From the NCBI GenBank assembly GCA_963210315.1, contig OY723246.1, forward strand, positions 1,178,001 to 1,242,000: a stretch of DNA of 64,000 nucleotides, given 5' to 3'. A model generated the notes under the pieces. It ran no database searches and was not told the origin of the DNA. It saw only the letters and a program-made list of their open reading frames with translations. The position numbers and the translations under genes were made by a program. Shown piece by piece: positions 37,033 through 47,703 of the stretch; position 1 is the first letter of the stretch; each line of letters begins with the position of its first letter. Origin of the DNA: Rhynchopus euleeides (taxonomy: Eukaryota > Euglenozoa > Diplonemea > Diplonemida > Diplonemidae).

Positions 37033-38851
37033 AGGCGGCAGTGCAGCCACACACCACACGTGTCTCCGTGCGATGTCTCCTCAGCAGCGCGGCCAATATA
37101 TTTTAATGGGCGCGCACCAGGGCACGCTCGGACACATGCCTCACAGTCATGCTACAGAGCATGCCCCTGCCTCGTGCATGTGGCAGAGTGCTGCGTGTGT
37201 GGCGTGTCTTGTAGCTTCGCATGATCTCCAGCAGCCTTCATATGTGTGGTGTGTACAGCGCAGATCATCAAGAGCACGGCGCTCGGTGTGTTTCTGCGCT
37301 GCTCAGAAAAGTGATTCACGTGCGTGCATCATGCAAGCATCCCCTCCCCCCTCCCACCCACCTTACTTCTACGCAAGACCTTCTCCGAATCGCTTCCACC
37401 CGTTCGGCTTCTTTTTTTTTGATCCGCCCCTCTTTTCCGTTTCTAAAAAAAACTGACACACGGATCACCCGGGCAGAAACGTGACAGTTTAGCACCCTGC
37501 ACCCGACAGGGGTTGCCCTGACATATCAGGCAAACCGCTAGGCACAGCGCTTCCCATGCATCCAGCAGGCACGGGATGCAGGAGGGCCTTTGGGCACGGC
37601 TCCCGCTGGCCTGTGTTGTTCGAAGGAGAGAGCAACAAGACTGCGACTCCGAGTCAGGGAAGCCATTCACTGCCGTGGGGTGGAGAGTGGTTTTGACTGG
37701 CCTGGCTATCCAATCATGCGGGACAGTGAGGCTGTGTCCAGCAAAATAGGGTGACACGCTGGGCACAGTCTTAGCTGCACAGGGTGACAGGGCCGGCACG
37801 TTCTTTCTCGCGTGGGTTGGCCGTGCTGTCGACGGCGCGTTGTCAGAACTCCAAAGAAATATTCGCGTGTGTTTTTTTTTGTGTGTGAAAACATTGCCAC
37901 GATATATCAGACTCTGTGTGGCTGCGAGTTACTGTGTATGGGGCGGGTTGGCGCGGTGGGGTGTGCGCGTGCAGATAGCCACCCTGGTTGCCGTGTGTAG
38001 GTGCGGGGGGTGGAGTGGGGTGGGGTGGGGGGGGCAAAGGCGAGAGGGGAGGTGTGGAAGTTTTACAAAGAATAGATGAACCAGCCACCACCACCTCTCG
38101 CCCCCTTCCCCCCCCCCCCCCCCGCTCCCCTCCTCTGGCCCGCCAGGTTGGGATACCGCACCCCCGCCCCACCCCCGCCTACTCCGCCCCCTACCGAATC
38201 CCCCCACCCCTAACCCCCTCCTTAACATTTCTCAATAACCCCCCCCCCCCCACAACACCCCACCTCCCCTCGTTTTGGACGATTTGAATTATTTTTCACC
38301 TCGTTTATATGTCCCCCCCCCATAGGAACGAATGCAGGTGTTAGAAAAAAATGACACACGACGCACAAAATGTCTGGCATGTCTTGATGCTAATTTTTTT
38401 TGTAGAATCTGTAGAGAGAGGTACGACAAGCTCTGTGTCGTTCATCCTCGGCCAATGCAGTGACCCTGTGGTCAAGGCGGGTTTAGAGGATGGGCCATGC
38501 ACCGAGAGTGTTGATTTCCGATCCTCGTTTGGCCGTTTCCTGCGCCCTCCGTGATAACGGTGTGTCAGAGAGGTGGTTTTTTTTGTCTGCACGCCTGTTT
38601 GAGAGCCCGGTGCGACACGCCTCTTTCTTGCGCCCTGCCCTGTCACCCCCTACCTCTCATTGTGAGTTCCAGCCTCAGAGACTGGACCCCACAGTGCAGA
38701 TGCGGTGGCGTGGGAAAGGTCGCCAAGTGAGGGGCTGTCGGTGCCGCACCTCTCATCAACGGCAAACGCATTCAAAAAATAAAGCCTGGATGTGCACGCC
38801 GTGTGATTACAACGACTTCCGGAAACATCGGTCGCTGTTCCTGGTTTTGTC
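37033..38851. other. spacer downstream of the acyltransferase
   Basis: No gene recognised. Homopolymer and G/C-rich simple sequence dominates 38005-38330. It ends at the 8-bp target duplication GTTTTGTC (38844-38851). Confidence 0.5.
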
Positions 38852-39654
38852 CAGGGACAGTGGGTGCTAATGAAAAACCGGTTTGCAAAACCGGTTTTTG
38901 CCAAAACCGGTTTTTCAAAAAAAAAAAACTATAAAAATTTTCGGGAAAATTCCACTTTTTTCCCGACTATGCCCACCCTGCATAGAGGGTACACAGGTCA
39001 CCTGGACACCAATAATGGCCCCACTACGAACCGCGATTGACCCAAAGAGTCCAAGAACGCGAAGGAGAAGGCCAGATGTTCGCTACCGTGGCCTCCGGCG
39101 GCTGGGGGGCTCCGCCCCCCAGACCCCCCGCTGTGCTGTGTGCCTGTCGAGTGGACATATGTACCGTTGGTGCACCATGGCAAGTGGGAAACGGCACAAC
39201 ACCAGGAGTACGACATGGTCGTGAGTGAAGACGGGGTACGTGCAGACTACCCCACCCCTGCACACAAGTCTGTACGACTTCCTCGTTGTCCACTGGCGAT
39301 CGACATTGCCTCGCCCGGCGCTGTTGGAGCACGAAGTCCGGGGATTCTCCTTCAGCCCCCCTGTCCAGCAGTGGTCTCTCAAGGGCTTGGCGTGCACCTT
39401 CTGGCACTCCTGACGTTGCCCTACAGTTCCTGAGACAGATCCATGGCTGGAGGCACGGCCGGATGGTGTTCGAGCAAAGGACACCTGCTCTCCCACAGCA
39501 CCTCACACATCTCCAACAGGGTGTATGTGGGCAGGTGCCCCGCTCACCCCATACACGGACAGGAAACGCCAAAACGGCGCCAAAAAACGGAAAACGGGAA
39601 AACCGGCAAAAACCGGCTTTTTTGCAGAATTTGGAAAGTCACCCACTATCCCTG
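38852..39654. mobile_element. non-autonomous hAT element, 803 bp, 8-bp target duplication
   Basis: Ends CAGGGACAGTGGGTG and CACCCACTATCCCTG (14 of 15 paired), flanked by an identical GTTTTGTC at 38844-38851 and 39655-39662. Subterminal AACCGG-rich repeats occur at both ends (38874-38920; 39590-39620), and the 55-bp repeat lies inside. No transposase. Confidence 0.92.
39075..39129 (-). repeat. 55-bp dispersed repeat, copy 2 (inverted)
   Basis: Complement of 24389-24443 with one substitution (GCGAACATC for GTGAACATC). Both copies sit inside hAT-like elements. Confidence 0.9.
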
Positions 39655-39662
39655 GTTTTGTC

Positions 39663-41501
39663 GATGCCCAAAAAAAAAGACATAAGGAAAGAAGGGCAAA
39701 ACCCCCGTTGCGCCTGCCATCAGCAGAGGCTAAGATAGCCTATGTTTTTGGTTTTTATGGATATCATGAATGGAGGCGGGTTCCCCCCCCCGCCTTCTGC
39801 TTTTTTTCTCAGTCAAATTGAGGGGGGGTGGTGGCGGAGGGAGGGTGGATGGGAGGGGAGGGGGGAGGGGGGTGATACAGGCGAATTAATGATGTCCCAG
39901 GAACATGCGTTTGACCCTGCTAACGTCACCCCCCCCCCCCCCCCCACCCCACCCCTTTCTCTCTATCGAGACGCCTGCTTAACGAGTGAATGGGAGGTCA
40001 GCTGTGTGATTTACTTTCCTTCCTCTCATTCACAACCACCACCACCACCATCCCCCTTTCCCTGTGGCGGAATGTCGGCCCTCTGTAGCGCACTCTTCTC
40101 GACAGATGGGTTTCAGAGTTCGGCAAGCCCCCAAATCGGGAAACTTATTTTTTTTACCGCGTGGATTTCTTGCGAAACACCCTCAATACCGCCCCGGGTA
40201 GGCCGGGGCTAAGGCTGTGTGAGAGAGGTTTTCTGCGTTCGAAGAACAGCAAATTCTCCGTTAGCCTTGTTAGCAACTTTTCGCTGTTCCCCCCCCCCCT
40301 CTTTCTTGGGATTCACCCCGGTTTTAACAGTTTTTTTTCTCCGGGTTTCAAAAAAACGTGATCTGTGCCTATTGTAACTCCCCACACCCACACCCCAAAA
40401 AATACCACCGGAAAACAAAAGACATTTTGACTTTGTGTGCACGCCGCTGCCACACACAAACACCCTGAACACCTGAAAGAGTTTCTCCATCAAAGATCAT
40501 TGCCTCAGCTCCCCACCCACCCACCCCCCCCCCCCCCATACCACACCGTTCACAGCGCAGGGGACCCCACCCCACACACCCTGGGGAAATTGTATCTAGT
40601 TTTGATCCCATCATGATGGTGGTTTGAGGTCTGTGCCCCATGAGGGACTGTGGGTCGGAGGGAGGGGCGGGGGCGGAGGGGGGTCGGGGAGGTCGGGGAT
40701 CAGCTGCCTCCTCCTCCCAGGCGAGCCCTGTCCCCATTGTTGGGGATCTGCATGAAGTATACGAACACAGCCTCCATACCTGTGCGAGCTCTCTCTGCCA
40801 GGTATAGTTGCCAGCAGAAAAAAAAATGCAGATCAAAGGTTGCGGGAGGGGTGGACCCCCCGGGTTCCTGGATCCCGGGGAGGTGAAGACCGCGTCGTGT
40901 GTGTGGGGTGGAGGATGACTCCCATTATCCCCCCCCCCCCCCGCACACACACACACACCCCACAGCCCGCCTGTACCCTCCTCCCCCCCCCCCCCCCCCC
41001 CGCCTTTCCAACTCCCCGATGCGGGGTCTTGCATTGCGCGGAGTGGCGGTTGTGCCTCCGGATTTATCTTCATTCCAACTAGCCAAAACAAAGTAAACTA
41101 GTTTGGCAGGCAGGTTAGAAGGAGGTCGCCAAAAAAAATGACAACCCGGCACACCGGTAGAACAAAAAATAAACGACCGCCTCTAAAAGAAAACCGACCA
41201 TACCCCCCTCCTCCTCCAAGATACCGTTGTATCTTGACATCTGTGCTCACCGCCCCCCCCACGAAACCCCCCTCCCTACCCACTCCGTCCCACCCCCCTC
41301 CTCTGTTGCTGCTGCGTCCAGCACGTCGGTTTGCCTGCTCTCTATTCACACACACATTGGCATGTTGTGCAACAGTGGGTAAAACCTGCATCTGTCAGCA
41401 GAGGGACGAGGGGTGGAGGGGGAACGGGGTTGGGCGGGCTGGGGCTGGGGGCTGGGGGGTAAATCGAGGGGGGGGGGGGAAGTGGAAGTGGAAGGGGGAG
41501 G
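39663..41501. other. spacer with C/G runs, no gene recognised
   Basis: Long C-runs (39930-39946, 40527-40538, 40928-40943, 40984-41002) and G-rich simple sequence (39824-39872, 41400-41480). ORFs are short and unlike known families. Confidence 0.5.
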
Positions 41502-41574
41502 GTGTGTGTGTGTGTGGTGACCACGTTTTGTGTGGGGAGATCCTGCGCGGATCATTGCCCACCCCCGCCCATTT

Positions 41575-44500
41575 CTACGTCACAGCGGAGGCCCCACTCG
41601 GGTTAGAGTGTGGGGCCAACTCAGTGCCACTCCGGGGAGGAGGGCGTGCAGCATAGCCGGCGTGGTGTGCTTGGCAGCAATGTGGTAGTGTTTTGCCATC
41701 GCTGTAGCAGTCACCGCATCGGTCCATGCTGTGGCGTTTGCAGAAGCCCATAGTGACCGGGAGCCCGTCCCCCTCCTTGTGGTGGTTGCGGCAGCACACC
41801 TCCTCCGGGAGGCGCCGCTTCTGGCATGCCGAGCAACGGGGCTTCCAATGCAACTTGCAGGCAAGCACCTTTGCGTTCCTCCTGGCACCAGGGGGAGCAG
41901 TTCGGGGGGCAGCGCCCCTCCGCTCCCATGGGCGCCCTACCCGGCTGTTGGCCTGCCGACCACGCGCCGCCCACTGCTGGGCCGATTGCTGCCAACCCTC
42001 AGGGTAGTGCGGCTGCGGAGCGAAGGTAGCGGCCCACGCCATTCCGCGATCATGGAACACTGTATCCGTCCGGCTGGGGGCTGGCACAGCCAGGTGCGCT
42101 TGGAGGCTGCGCATCACCGACTCAGTGGCAGGGTTCAGCTGGGCCCTCCTCGACAGGCCCGCCGCCACAGATCCACCGATCGCCGTGAGGACTGTTGAGT
42201 TGGCAGCATGGCCGCAATGCCAGGGCCCAGTGCCTACTTTCGTCACCATGCTGCAGAGCCCCTTCAGCGAGGCAGCCTTCCCCAGGATACTGCTCTGGAA
42301 CACCGTGAGGTCCTGCTGGAGCTGCTGCCGTGAGGCCCCCAGCCTTTCAGCCTCGTCCATCGCGGCGTTACTGAGGGCATCAGCATCTGTGTTGGATTCC
42401 CTCTTCACATGCTCGTATGTGAGAGTGAACCTCGGTTGGAGGTCCGCAGCTAGCCGGGACGTGCTGAGGAACAGAGGACGGAGGGCGGCATCCCGGCACA
42501 ATGAGTCCCCTTGGAGCTGGCGCAGCACCACCTGGGAGTCGCCCCGCACTGTGACTGGGCCCTCAGGGGCATCACCCCTCTCGAGGAGGCGCAGACCTGC
42601 ACGGAGCGCCTCGTACTCAGCAATGTTGTTGCTACGCACGTTCAGCAGCGGGAGTACTTTCTCTGAAACCTTGCAACCGTCTTGGTATAGCACCGCCCCT
42701 GCCCCCGCCACGGCGAAGGGGGTGCCATTGTCGCGCGCACCACCGTCAAAGTACAGGGTGAGCCCTGGGGCTGTGTCTGCAGGGATGCGCGAGCGGGCCT
42801 CCCTCGCGCCCTTCCTATTCGGGTCCACGTGGGCGGGGGGGCGGATGCGGCGCGTCACGGTGTCTGGGAGGGTAAGGCCAGTTGATAGCTCGAAGTCCAC
42901 GGCCAGCTCCATCAGGGTCACAGTATGCTCACTCCCCTGCGGTCCCCACTTTAGGCCCCTTAGCCAGTCGCAGAGGGCCACCCACATGCCTGGGGGCCGC
43001 TTGCCCCACGTCTGCTTGACTTCGGAAGGCGCCAGTGCAGGGATGGAGGCACTCTCGGGGTTAGGGGTGCTCCACTCCCAGGGGTAGACGGTAGTACGGT
43101 GATGGCGCACAGAGCGGTCGAGCAGCCCGTCCTTCTCCTGTCGCGCCGCCAGGACTGCGATGAAGTAGCGGTGGAGCTGTGCCACGGTGGTGATCCTGTC
43201 CGCAAAGGACATGGGCAGCGGCTGCTCGTTCTCCGGGACGCTGTATCTGTAAATGGGCGCCACCCCGCACTGGGCCAGGCATGCCGGCCAGGCCGTCCGG
43301 TCCCTCGCTGCTATGGGGTGCTTCTGGCGGACTGGCTCCCATGCCGCGCAGTCCCACCACAGGTGTGATACCGTCTCCGGGGTCCCAGATGTGCAGTATC
43401 GGCACACCTCCCCCAGACCTGTGCGCCCACGAGCAGGCACCGCCCCTGCAACAACGGAGCGGAGGAGGCCTCGCTGGTACCCCGTGATTGCAGCGCCCTC
43501 TCCCTCCAGGACGCAACGTGTCACCCTCCCGTCAATGCCGTGCTCTGCTCCTTGGAAGTCGTCTCTGCGTTCGGCCAGCTTCTTCGCCGTTGCGTTACGC
43601 AGGGATTGGCGGAGGTCGTGTGCAAAGATAGCCCAGGCGCTCGGTGTTGCAGCAACAGGGTCGAAGGTGACATCGCGACCAGCTTCGTCAGTGTAAGCCA
43701 GGGTGGTCGCAGCACTCCAGCGCCATTCAATCCCCTGCAGGGCGGCCCAGAAAAGCGCGAAGGGGCCTGTCCCCTCAAGCCTCTCTCTACTCCCCCAGGC
43801 TGCCTCGGACAGCACCCTGCTGTGACTCCACTTTTTGATCTGCTTGGCCCATGTGGTGATCTGCCGGTAGGGGGGGGCGACAGCGGGGTCCACCCGGTGC
43901 GCCTGATGGAGGACACACAGCACAATCTCCTGTGCTCTGCGAGGTGGGCCAGACCAGAGCGCGGCGACGAAGAGGCCCCTCCATCGCCTGATGTCCTTGC
44001 TGTCCCAACGAGTTACGAGGGCATCGTAATATAGTCGAGCCCCTGCCGTCATCGCCGCCGCCTGCCCTTTCCATTGCACCGGCAGGGGCAGCGCTGAGGT
44101 TCTGCGGAGGTTCTGCTGCGCACCTTCCTTCCGGCGGGCGATGCGCTCGGACTGGGGCGCTGTGCGCCCTTCCCTGATCAGGCGCGCGTGTAGCATGGCC
44201 CCGAGACAGTCGAAGCTGTTGCGCTGCCGGAGGGGAGTGGCCTCGCCATCCCTTGCCCGGTACATAATCCGGAGCGGCCCGGGGGATGTCGAGAAAACGT
44301 GAGACTTGATTTCTGCACAAATAGCCATCCCGGTGTCGTGGGAGAAACCCGCAGAGTCGTCTACAACGTCTTGCAGGATCTCCGGGCTGGGGGCTGTGGC
44401 GTATACGTCGTCAACGAAAGACAGCGCCCTTGTGTCCTGCCGGTGCTCGACCATCCTCATCCACACACCCACCAGCACGTTAATCAGCACGACACTGATG

Positions 44501-47418
44501 GGGCAACCCTGCATGATGCCGTTAGTTGGCAGGAAGCCTTCCCCGATGGTGCCGCTCGCCCGGAAGTGCCGCTGCATCGTCCTGTACGCTGCTCGCAGGG
44601 TGCGCAGGACACGGGCGTCGAAACCGAGCTCCGCAGCCAGGCGGAAGGTGAGGTCGATTGGCACCGTGTCGAAGCACTTCTTGAAGTCGAGGGCGACTCC
44701 GTGCAGCGGTCGCCCTGTGAGGTGGGCTTCTTCAATACGTGCCGCCAGGTGCCAGATGAGGTCCTCCGCACCGTGGCCAGGCCGGCAGCCGTGCAGGTCT
44801 TCGGGCGCGATGATCTCCAACCACTTCAGTGCCGGTTTCACCCGGATAGCTGCCCACACTCTGTACAGCACGGGGGTGATACTGATGGGGCGCTGCGACA
44901 GTGGCTCTCCTGAGCTGCCAGGCTTGGGGATGAGGCAGATCATGGCGTGCATCAGCTGCTCCGGCCACTCGCCCGACCGTTCAACTTCGTTGAACACCTC
45001 CGCGAAGAGCCTGAGGAGTTCGTGCGGGAGTTGTCTCAGTTCGTGGACCCGCCAACCGTGCAGGCCCGGCGAGGTGGACGTGGACATCTTGGCCAAGGCC
45101 TTCCCAACGTCTTCTGCCGTGATGGTCTTGCACTCCATGTCAGCCACCTCGGGGAGAAAGCGGAGGTACTTTTGGCGGAAGGTGTCCCACCGGGGCTCTG
45201 GCGTCGTTGCGTACTTACGGAAGTACCCTCCCCACGCCGTGTCGCTCCTCAGCAGCTCGTCCGCCTCCTTGGGGCAGGCCGTGAAAGAGCCGTCTTCGCG
45301 CCGCATGAAGGTGGCTGGAGCGCAGAAGCGATCTGCGAGGTACGCGAACACCTGCCCTGCCTCGTATGTCCAAGCTTTCTGCATCCTCGCCTTCCACGTG
45401 CGGATCCTCGCGTCGCGGAGCCTGTCGAACATGCCCCTCTGCGACCCCTCCAAGGCAATGAGGGCCTGCTCCAGGATCTCCAGGTCCGGCAACTGCGAGG
45501 TTGTGTTCGTCAGCGCTGCTTGCAGCCCCTGGGGGAGGCCCCCCTCCCTCAGGCGTTTCTTTGCGGCGTTCCAGGCGTGCTTCTCCCCATTCGTGAGGCC
45601 GTACGGTGCATCGGCTTGCAGTCGCTTGAGACCCTCTTGGACGAGGCATCGGAGGTTCCCCAACAGTCCGTCCTTCGCCCGGGTGTTCGTGTCACCGGCC
45701 CCCCGTGCAGAGGCGGGGTGGTGCTTGGTGGCCGCCCGCGACCACTGCATGTGGTAGCCCTCCGCTCTGCCTGTGTAGGCCGCTTCCTGCCTCTCCAGGT
45801 GGCCTACATGGACACGCTTTAGGAAACGCTCGCCGCAGGTGGAGGCTCGGTGGAGGAGCTGCGCGGCCGTTGCTCCGTGGCGCAGTTCCCCCTCTGCAAG
45901 CACGTCCTGCATTATCCCTCTCGCCGCAGCGTCTCCCAGCTTGGGCTTACCCGCAGGGAAAGGGGTGGGAAGAATGCAGATCTTTTTGGGGCGGCGGAAG
46001 GCAGTGAGGTCTAGGTCTACAAAAAGCGGGCAGTGCGTGGGTATGTCGTAGTCCCCCCGCTTCGCCACCTCAACGCGACGCAGGGCCGGCGCTGCGCAGG
46101 AGTTCATCAGGCAGATGTCCAGCCGAGTGCCGTTCTCCGACGCCCAGCACGTGTTCTGCACGCTCTGTTGTGCGAGCTCCGCATGCGTCGTCGCCACGTC
46201 GACCCAGCCGCCCACCCGGCACGCCTGGGACAGCGTGGCGCTGGTTTCCGGGTTGGTGTTGAGGTCCCCCATCAGTAGCACGGGCACCTGCCCCAACCCA
46301 GCTGCGAGGTCGAGCGTCTCTTGCAGGAGGGCTTCCCGCTGCTCACCCACTTCGGTCCCCGAGTGGCCGTACACGCTCAGGATATGAAGCGCCGTTTTCC
46401 CGTCTCCAATCGCTAGCACTACGTGCACCATGCGGGTACTGTCGTACAACTTCTGCTCCTGCGCGGTCTTCGGCTGCACCACTTGCGCGACAAGGCCCTC
46501 CTTCGCCATGACAGCCACACCTCCGGGCCTTGTTTGTTCGCGGCCGTTCGCGCCTGCGACCCTGGGCATGCCCTTGCCCCAGTGCATAGCCCAGCCGTGG
46601 GCTGCGAAGTAGCCGTTGTGCGTGCCCTTGCTCGGGTCCGGGACTCGGGTTTCCTGCAGGGCCACAACATCCGCCTTCAGGCCCGCCACGTCGCCTAGGT
46701 GCGTCTGCAGTGACGTTACGTTCGCTGTCGCCAGCCTGATCACTCCCGGTGTTGTTAGTTGATATGCAGGATGCCGCAATCGCCGCGGGGGCGGTGACGC
46801 TGTGGACCCCTGGACGGGCGTAGGCACTCGCGTCCCGTCCGCTGTGGCCGGGGTGGGCATAGGAAGGGCTGCAGGGATGTCCCACTGGTTCGTCGGCGTC
46901 ACAGCTAGCTCCCGGGCCAGGCTAAGGGGGAAACGGAGCACATCGTAGTGGAAGGGCCTCCACGTAAGGCCCAGCACCTTGGCTCCCTCCCCACACCGGG
47001 TCATGCATTGCTTGCTGTTGGAGGCGAGCAGCCACACCTGGGCATCCAGAACTTCTGCCGCAACCCGGAGGGTAGCCGCGTCTCCGTATGTCCCCGGGCG
47101 CGTCTGCTTCTCGACGTAGTCGTCGTAGGATGTAGGGGCCTGCGGGTCATCGTGGTCGGGCACGTACGAGGCCCTGCGCTCTGCGTTTTGCCGCATGGAC
47201 GACGCCACCGCTGCACGCAACCCGCCTGCTGTCCACTCCGCGCACTGCTCTGCAAGGCCGGCGTACTGGCAGTTGCCGTCCTTCGGCACTGGTACCCGGA
47301 GCGCCATCAGTCTCCTTGCAGCATGCGTCAACCACTGCTCGTCTTGCTCTATGGTGGAGGGGGAGTACTCCTGTCCCCCCCCACGGAGGCGCCGGGGTTC
47401 TCCTGCCCCTGTCGCCAA
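41575..47418 (-). CDS. LINE ORF2: OTU protease, APE endonuclease, reverse transcriptase, RNase H
   Basis: Copies the element into target DNA. Numbering is from TTG at 47418; the frame is open for 94 more codons up to TAG at 47701-47703, the ORF1 stop, and the first ATG is only residue 38. OTU cysteine protease: KDGNCQY with D47 and C50, and HYDVL with H157. APE-type endonuclease: N233, E256 (LQETR), Y350, GDLN at 384-387, LD at 433-434, H462. RT: motif A ALDFKKCFD with D911, motif B GIMQGCP, motif C FVDD at 1001-1004. A zinc knuckle C1339-C1342-H1352-C1357 follows. RNase H: D1558 (YFDGG), E1601, D1627, D1680. The C-terminus (1850-1920) has a further Cys/His cluster. All catalytic residues are present, so it may be active. 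Stop TAG at 41575-41577. Confidence 0.93.
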   Translation of the reverse strand: MATGAGEPRRLRGGGQEYSPSTIEQDEQWLTHAARRLMALRVPVPKDGNCQYAGLAEQCAEWTAGGLRAAVASSMRQNAERRASYVPDHDDPQAPTSYDDYVEKQTRPGTYGDAATLRVAAEVLDAQVWLLASNSKQCMTRCGEGAKVLGLTWRPFHYDVLRFPLSLARELAVTPTNQWDIPAALPMPTPATADGTRVPTPVQGSTASPPPRRLRHPAYQLTTPGVIRLATANVTSLQTHLGDVAGLKADVVALQETRVPDPSKGTHNGYFAAHGWAMHWGKGMPRVAGANGREQTRPGGVAVMAKEGLVAQVVQPKTAQEQKLYDSTRMVHVVLAIGDGKTALHILSVYGHSGTEVGEQREALLQETLDLAAGLGQVPVLLMGDLNTNPETSATLSQACRVGGWVDVATTHAELAQQSVQNTCWASENGTRLDICLMNSCAAPALRRVEVAKRGDYDIPTHCPLFVDLDLTAFRRPKKICILPTPFPAGKPKLGDAAARGIMQDVLAEGELRHGATAAQLLHRASTCGERFLKRVHVGHLERQEAAYTGRAEGYHMQWSRAATKHHPASARGAGDTNTRAKDGLLGNLRCLVQEGLKRLQADAPYGLTNGEKHAWNAAKKRLREGGLPQGLQAALTNTTSQLPDLEILEQALIALEGSQRGMFDRLRDARIRTWKARMQKAWTYEAGQVFAYLADRFCAPATFMRREDGSFTACPKEADELLRSDTAWGGYFRKYATTPEPRWDTFRQKYLRFLPEVADMECKTITAEDVGKALAKMSTSTSPGLHGWRVHELRQLPHELLRLFAEVFNEVERSGEWPEQLMHAMICLIPKPGSSGEPLSQRPISITPVLYRVWAAIRVKPALKWLEIIAPEDLHGCRPGHGAEDLIWHLAARIEEAHLTGRPLHGVALDFKKCFDTVPIDLTFRLAAELGFDARVLRTLRAAYRTMQRHFRASGTIGEGFLPTNGIMQGCPISVVLINVLVGVWMRMVEHRQDTRALSFVDDVYATAPSPEILQDVVDDSAGFSHDTGMAICAEIKSHVFSTSPGPLRIMYRARDGEATPLRQRNSFDCLGAMLHARLIREGRTAPQSERIARRKEGAQQNLRRTSALPLPVQWKGQAAAMTAGARLYYDALVTRWDSKDIRRWRGLFVAALWSGPPRRAQEIVLCVLHQAHRVDPAVAPPYRQITTWAKQIKKWSHSRVLSEAAWGSRERLEGTGPFALFWAALQGIEWRWSAATTLAYTDEAGRDVTFDPVAATPSAWAIFAHDLRQSLRNATAKKLAERRDDFQGAEHGIDGRVTRCVLEGEGAAITGYQRGLLRSVVAGAVPARGRTGLGEVCRYCTSGTPETVSHLWWDCAAWEPVRQKHPIAARDRTAWPACLAQCGVAPIYRYSVPENEQPLPMSFADRITTVAQLHRYFIAVLAARQEKDGLLDRSVRHHRTTVYPWEWSTPNPESASIPALAPSEVKQTWGKRPPGMWVALCDWLRGLKWGPQGSEHTVTLMELAVDFELSTGLTLPDTVTRRIRPPAHVDPNRKGAREARSRIPADTAPGLTLYFDGGARDNGTPFAVAGAGAVLYQDGCKVSEKVLPLLNVRSNNIAEYEALRAGLRLLERGDAPEGPVTVRGDSQVVLRQLQGDSLCRDAALRPLFLSTSRLAADLQPRFTLTYEHVKRESNTDADALSNAAMDEAERLGASRQQLQQDLTVFQSSILGKAASLKGLCSMVTKVGTGPWHCGHAANSTVLTAIGGSVAAGLSRRAQLNPATESVMRSLQAHLAVPAPSRTDTVFHDRGMAWAATFAPQPHYPEGWQQSAQQWAARGRQANSRVGRPWERRGAAPRTAPPGARRNAKVLACKLHWKPRCSACQKRRLPEEVCCRNHHKEGDGLPVTMGFCKRHSMDRCGDCYSDGKTLPHCCQAHHAGYAARPPPRSGTELAPHSNPSGASAVT

Positions 47419-47663
47419 ATCTACGGGGTCCCAGCACGGGGCCGTTGCCCGGGTATCTCCTGCCCGTACAGCGGCTCGGCTGGGTCTAGGTGGGGTTGGG
47501 GGTGATGTTGGGGTTGGGGTTCTACTTGGGGTGTGTGGAGGTGTTTGTATACGCCCCGAGACCTCCTGTTTCTCGGGGTGGGGTGCGGCTGGGGGCCCGA
47601 CGGCGAACGCGATTTGTCCCCAGACGTGGTCGGCACCCCGGCCAGGGGGAACGTTAATCTCTT

Positions 47664-47703
47664 GCGCGGGTCCCCCCCGCTGGCCGGAGCGCCCGCCCCC
47701 CTA
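47664..47703 (-). promoter_or_regulatory. ORF1 TAG stop with downstream hairpin, possible readthrough site
   Basis: On the minus strand TAG (47703-47701) is followed by G and, four bases on, by a GC-rich stem: outer arms GCGGG and CCCGC, inner arms CGCT and AGCG with loop CCGGCC. ORF1 and ORF2 share a frame across it. UAG followed by a purine and a structured element resembles gammaretroviral-type readthrough signals. Its function is inferred. Confidence 0.5.

Noticed and set aside
24389-39129. A 14.7-kb transposon carrying the dynein and acyltransferase genes, bounded by the inverted 55-bp repeats
   Set aside because: Both 55-bp copies lie inside separate hAT-like elements that have their own ends and target duplications, so they are internal repeats and not the ends of one element.
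42125-45757. Long plus-strand ORFs (320 and 483 codons) opposite LINE ORF2
   Set aside because: Antisense shadows of a GC-rich gene; the minus-strand frame has all RT, APE and RNase H motifs.
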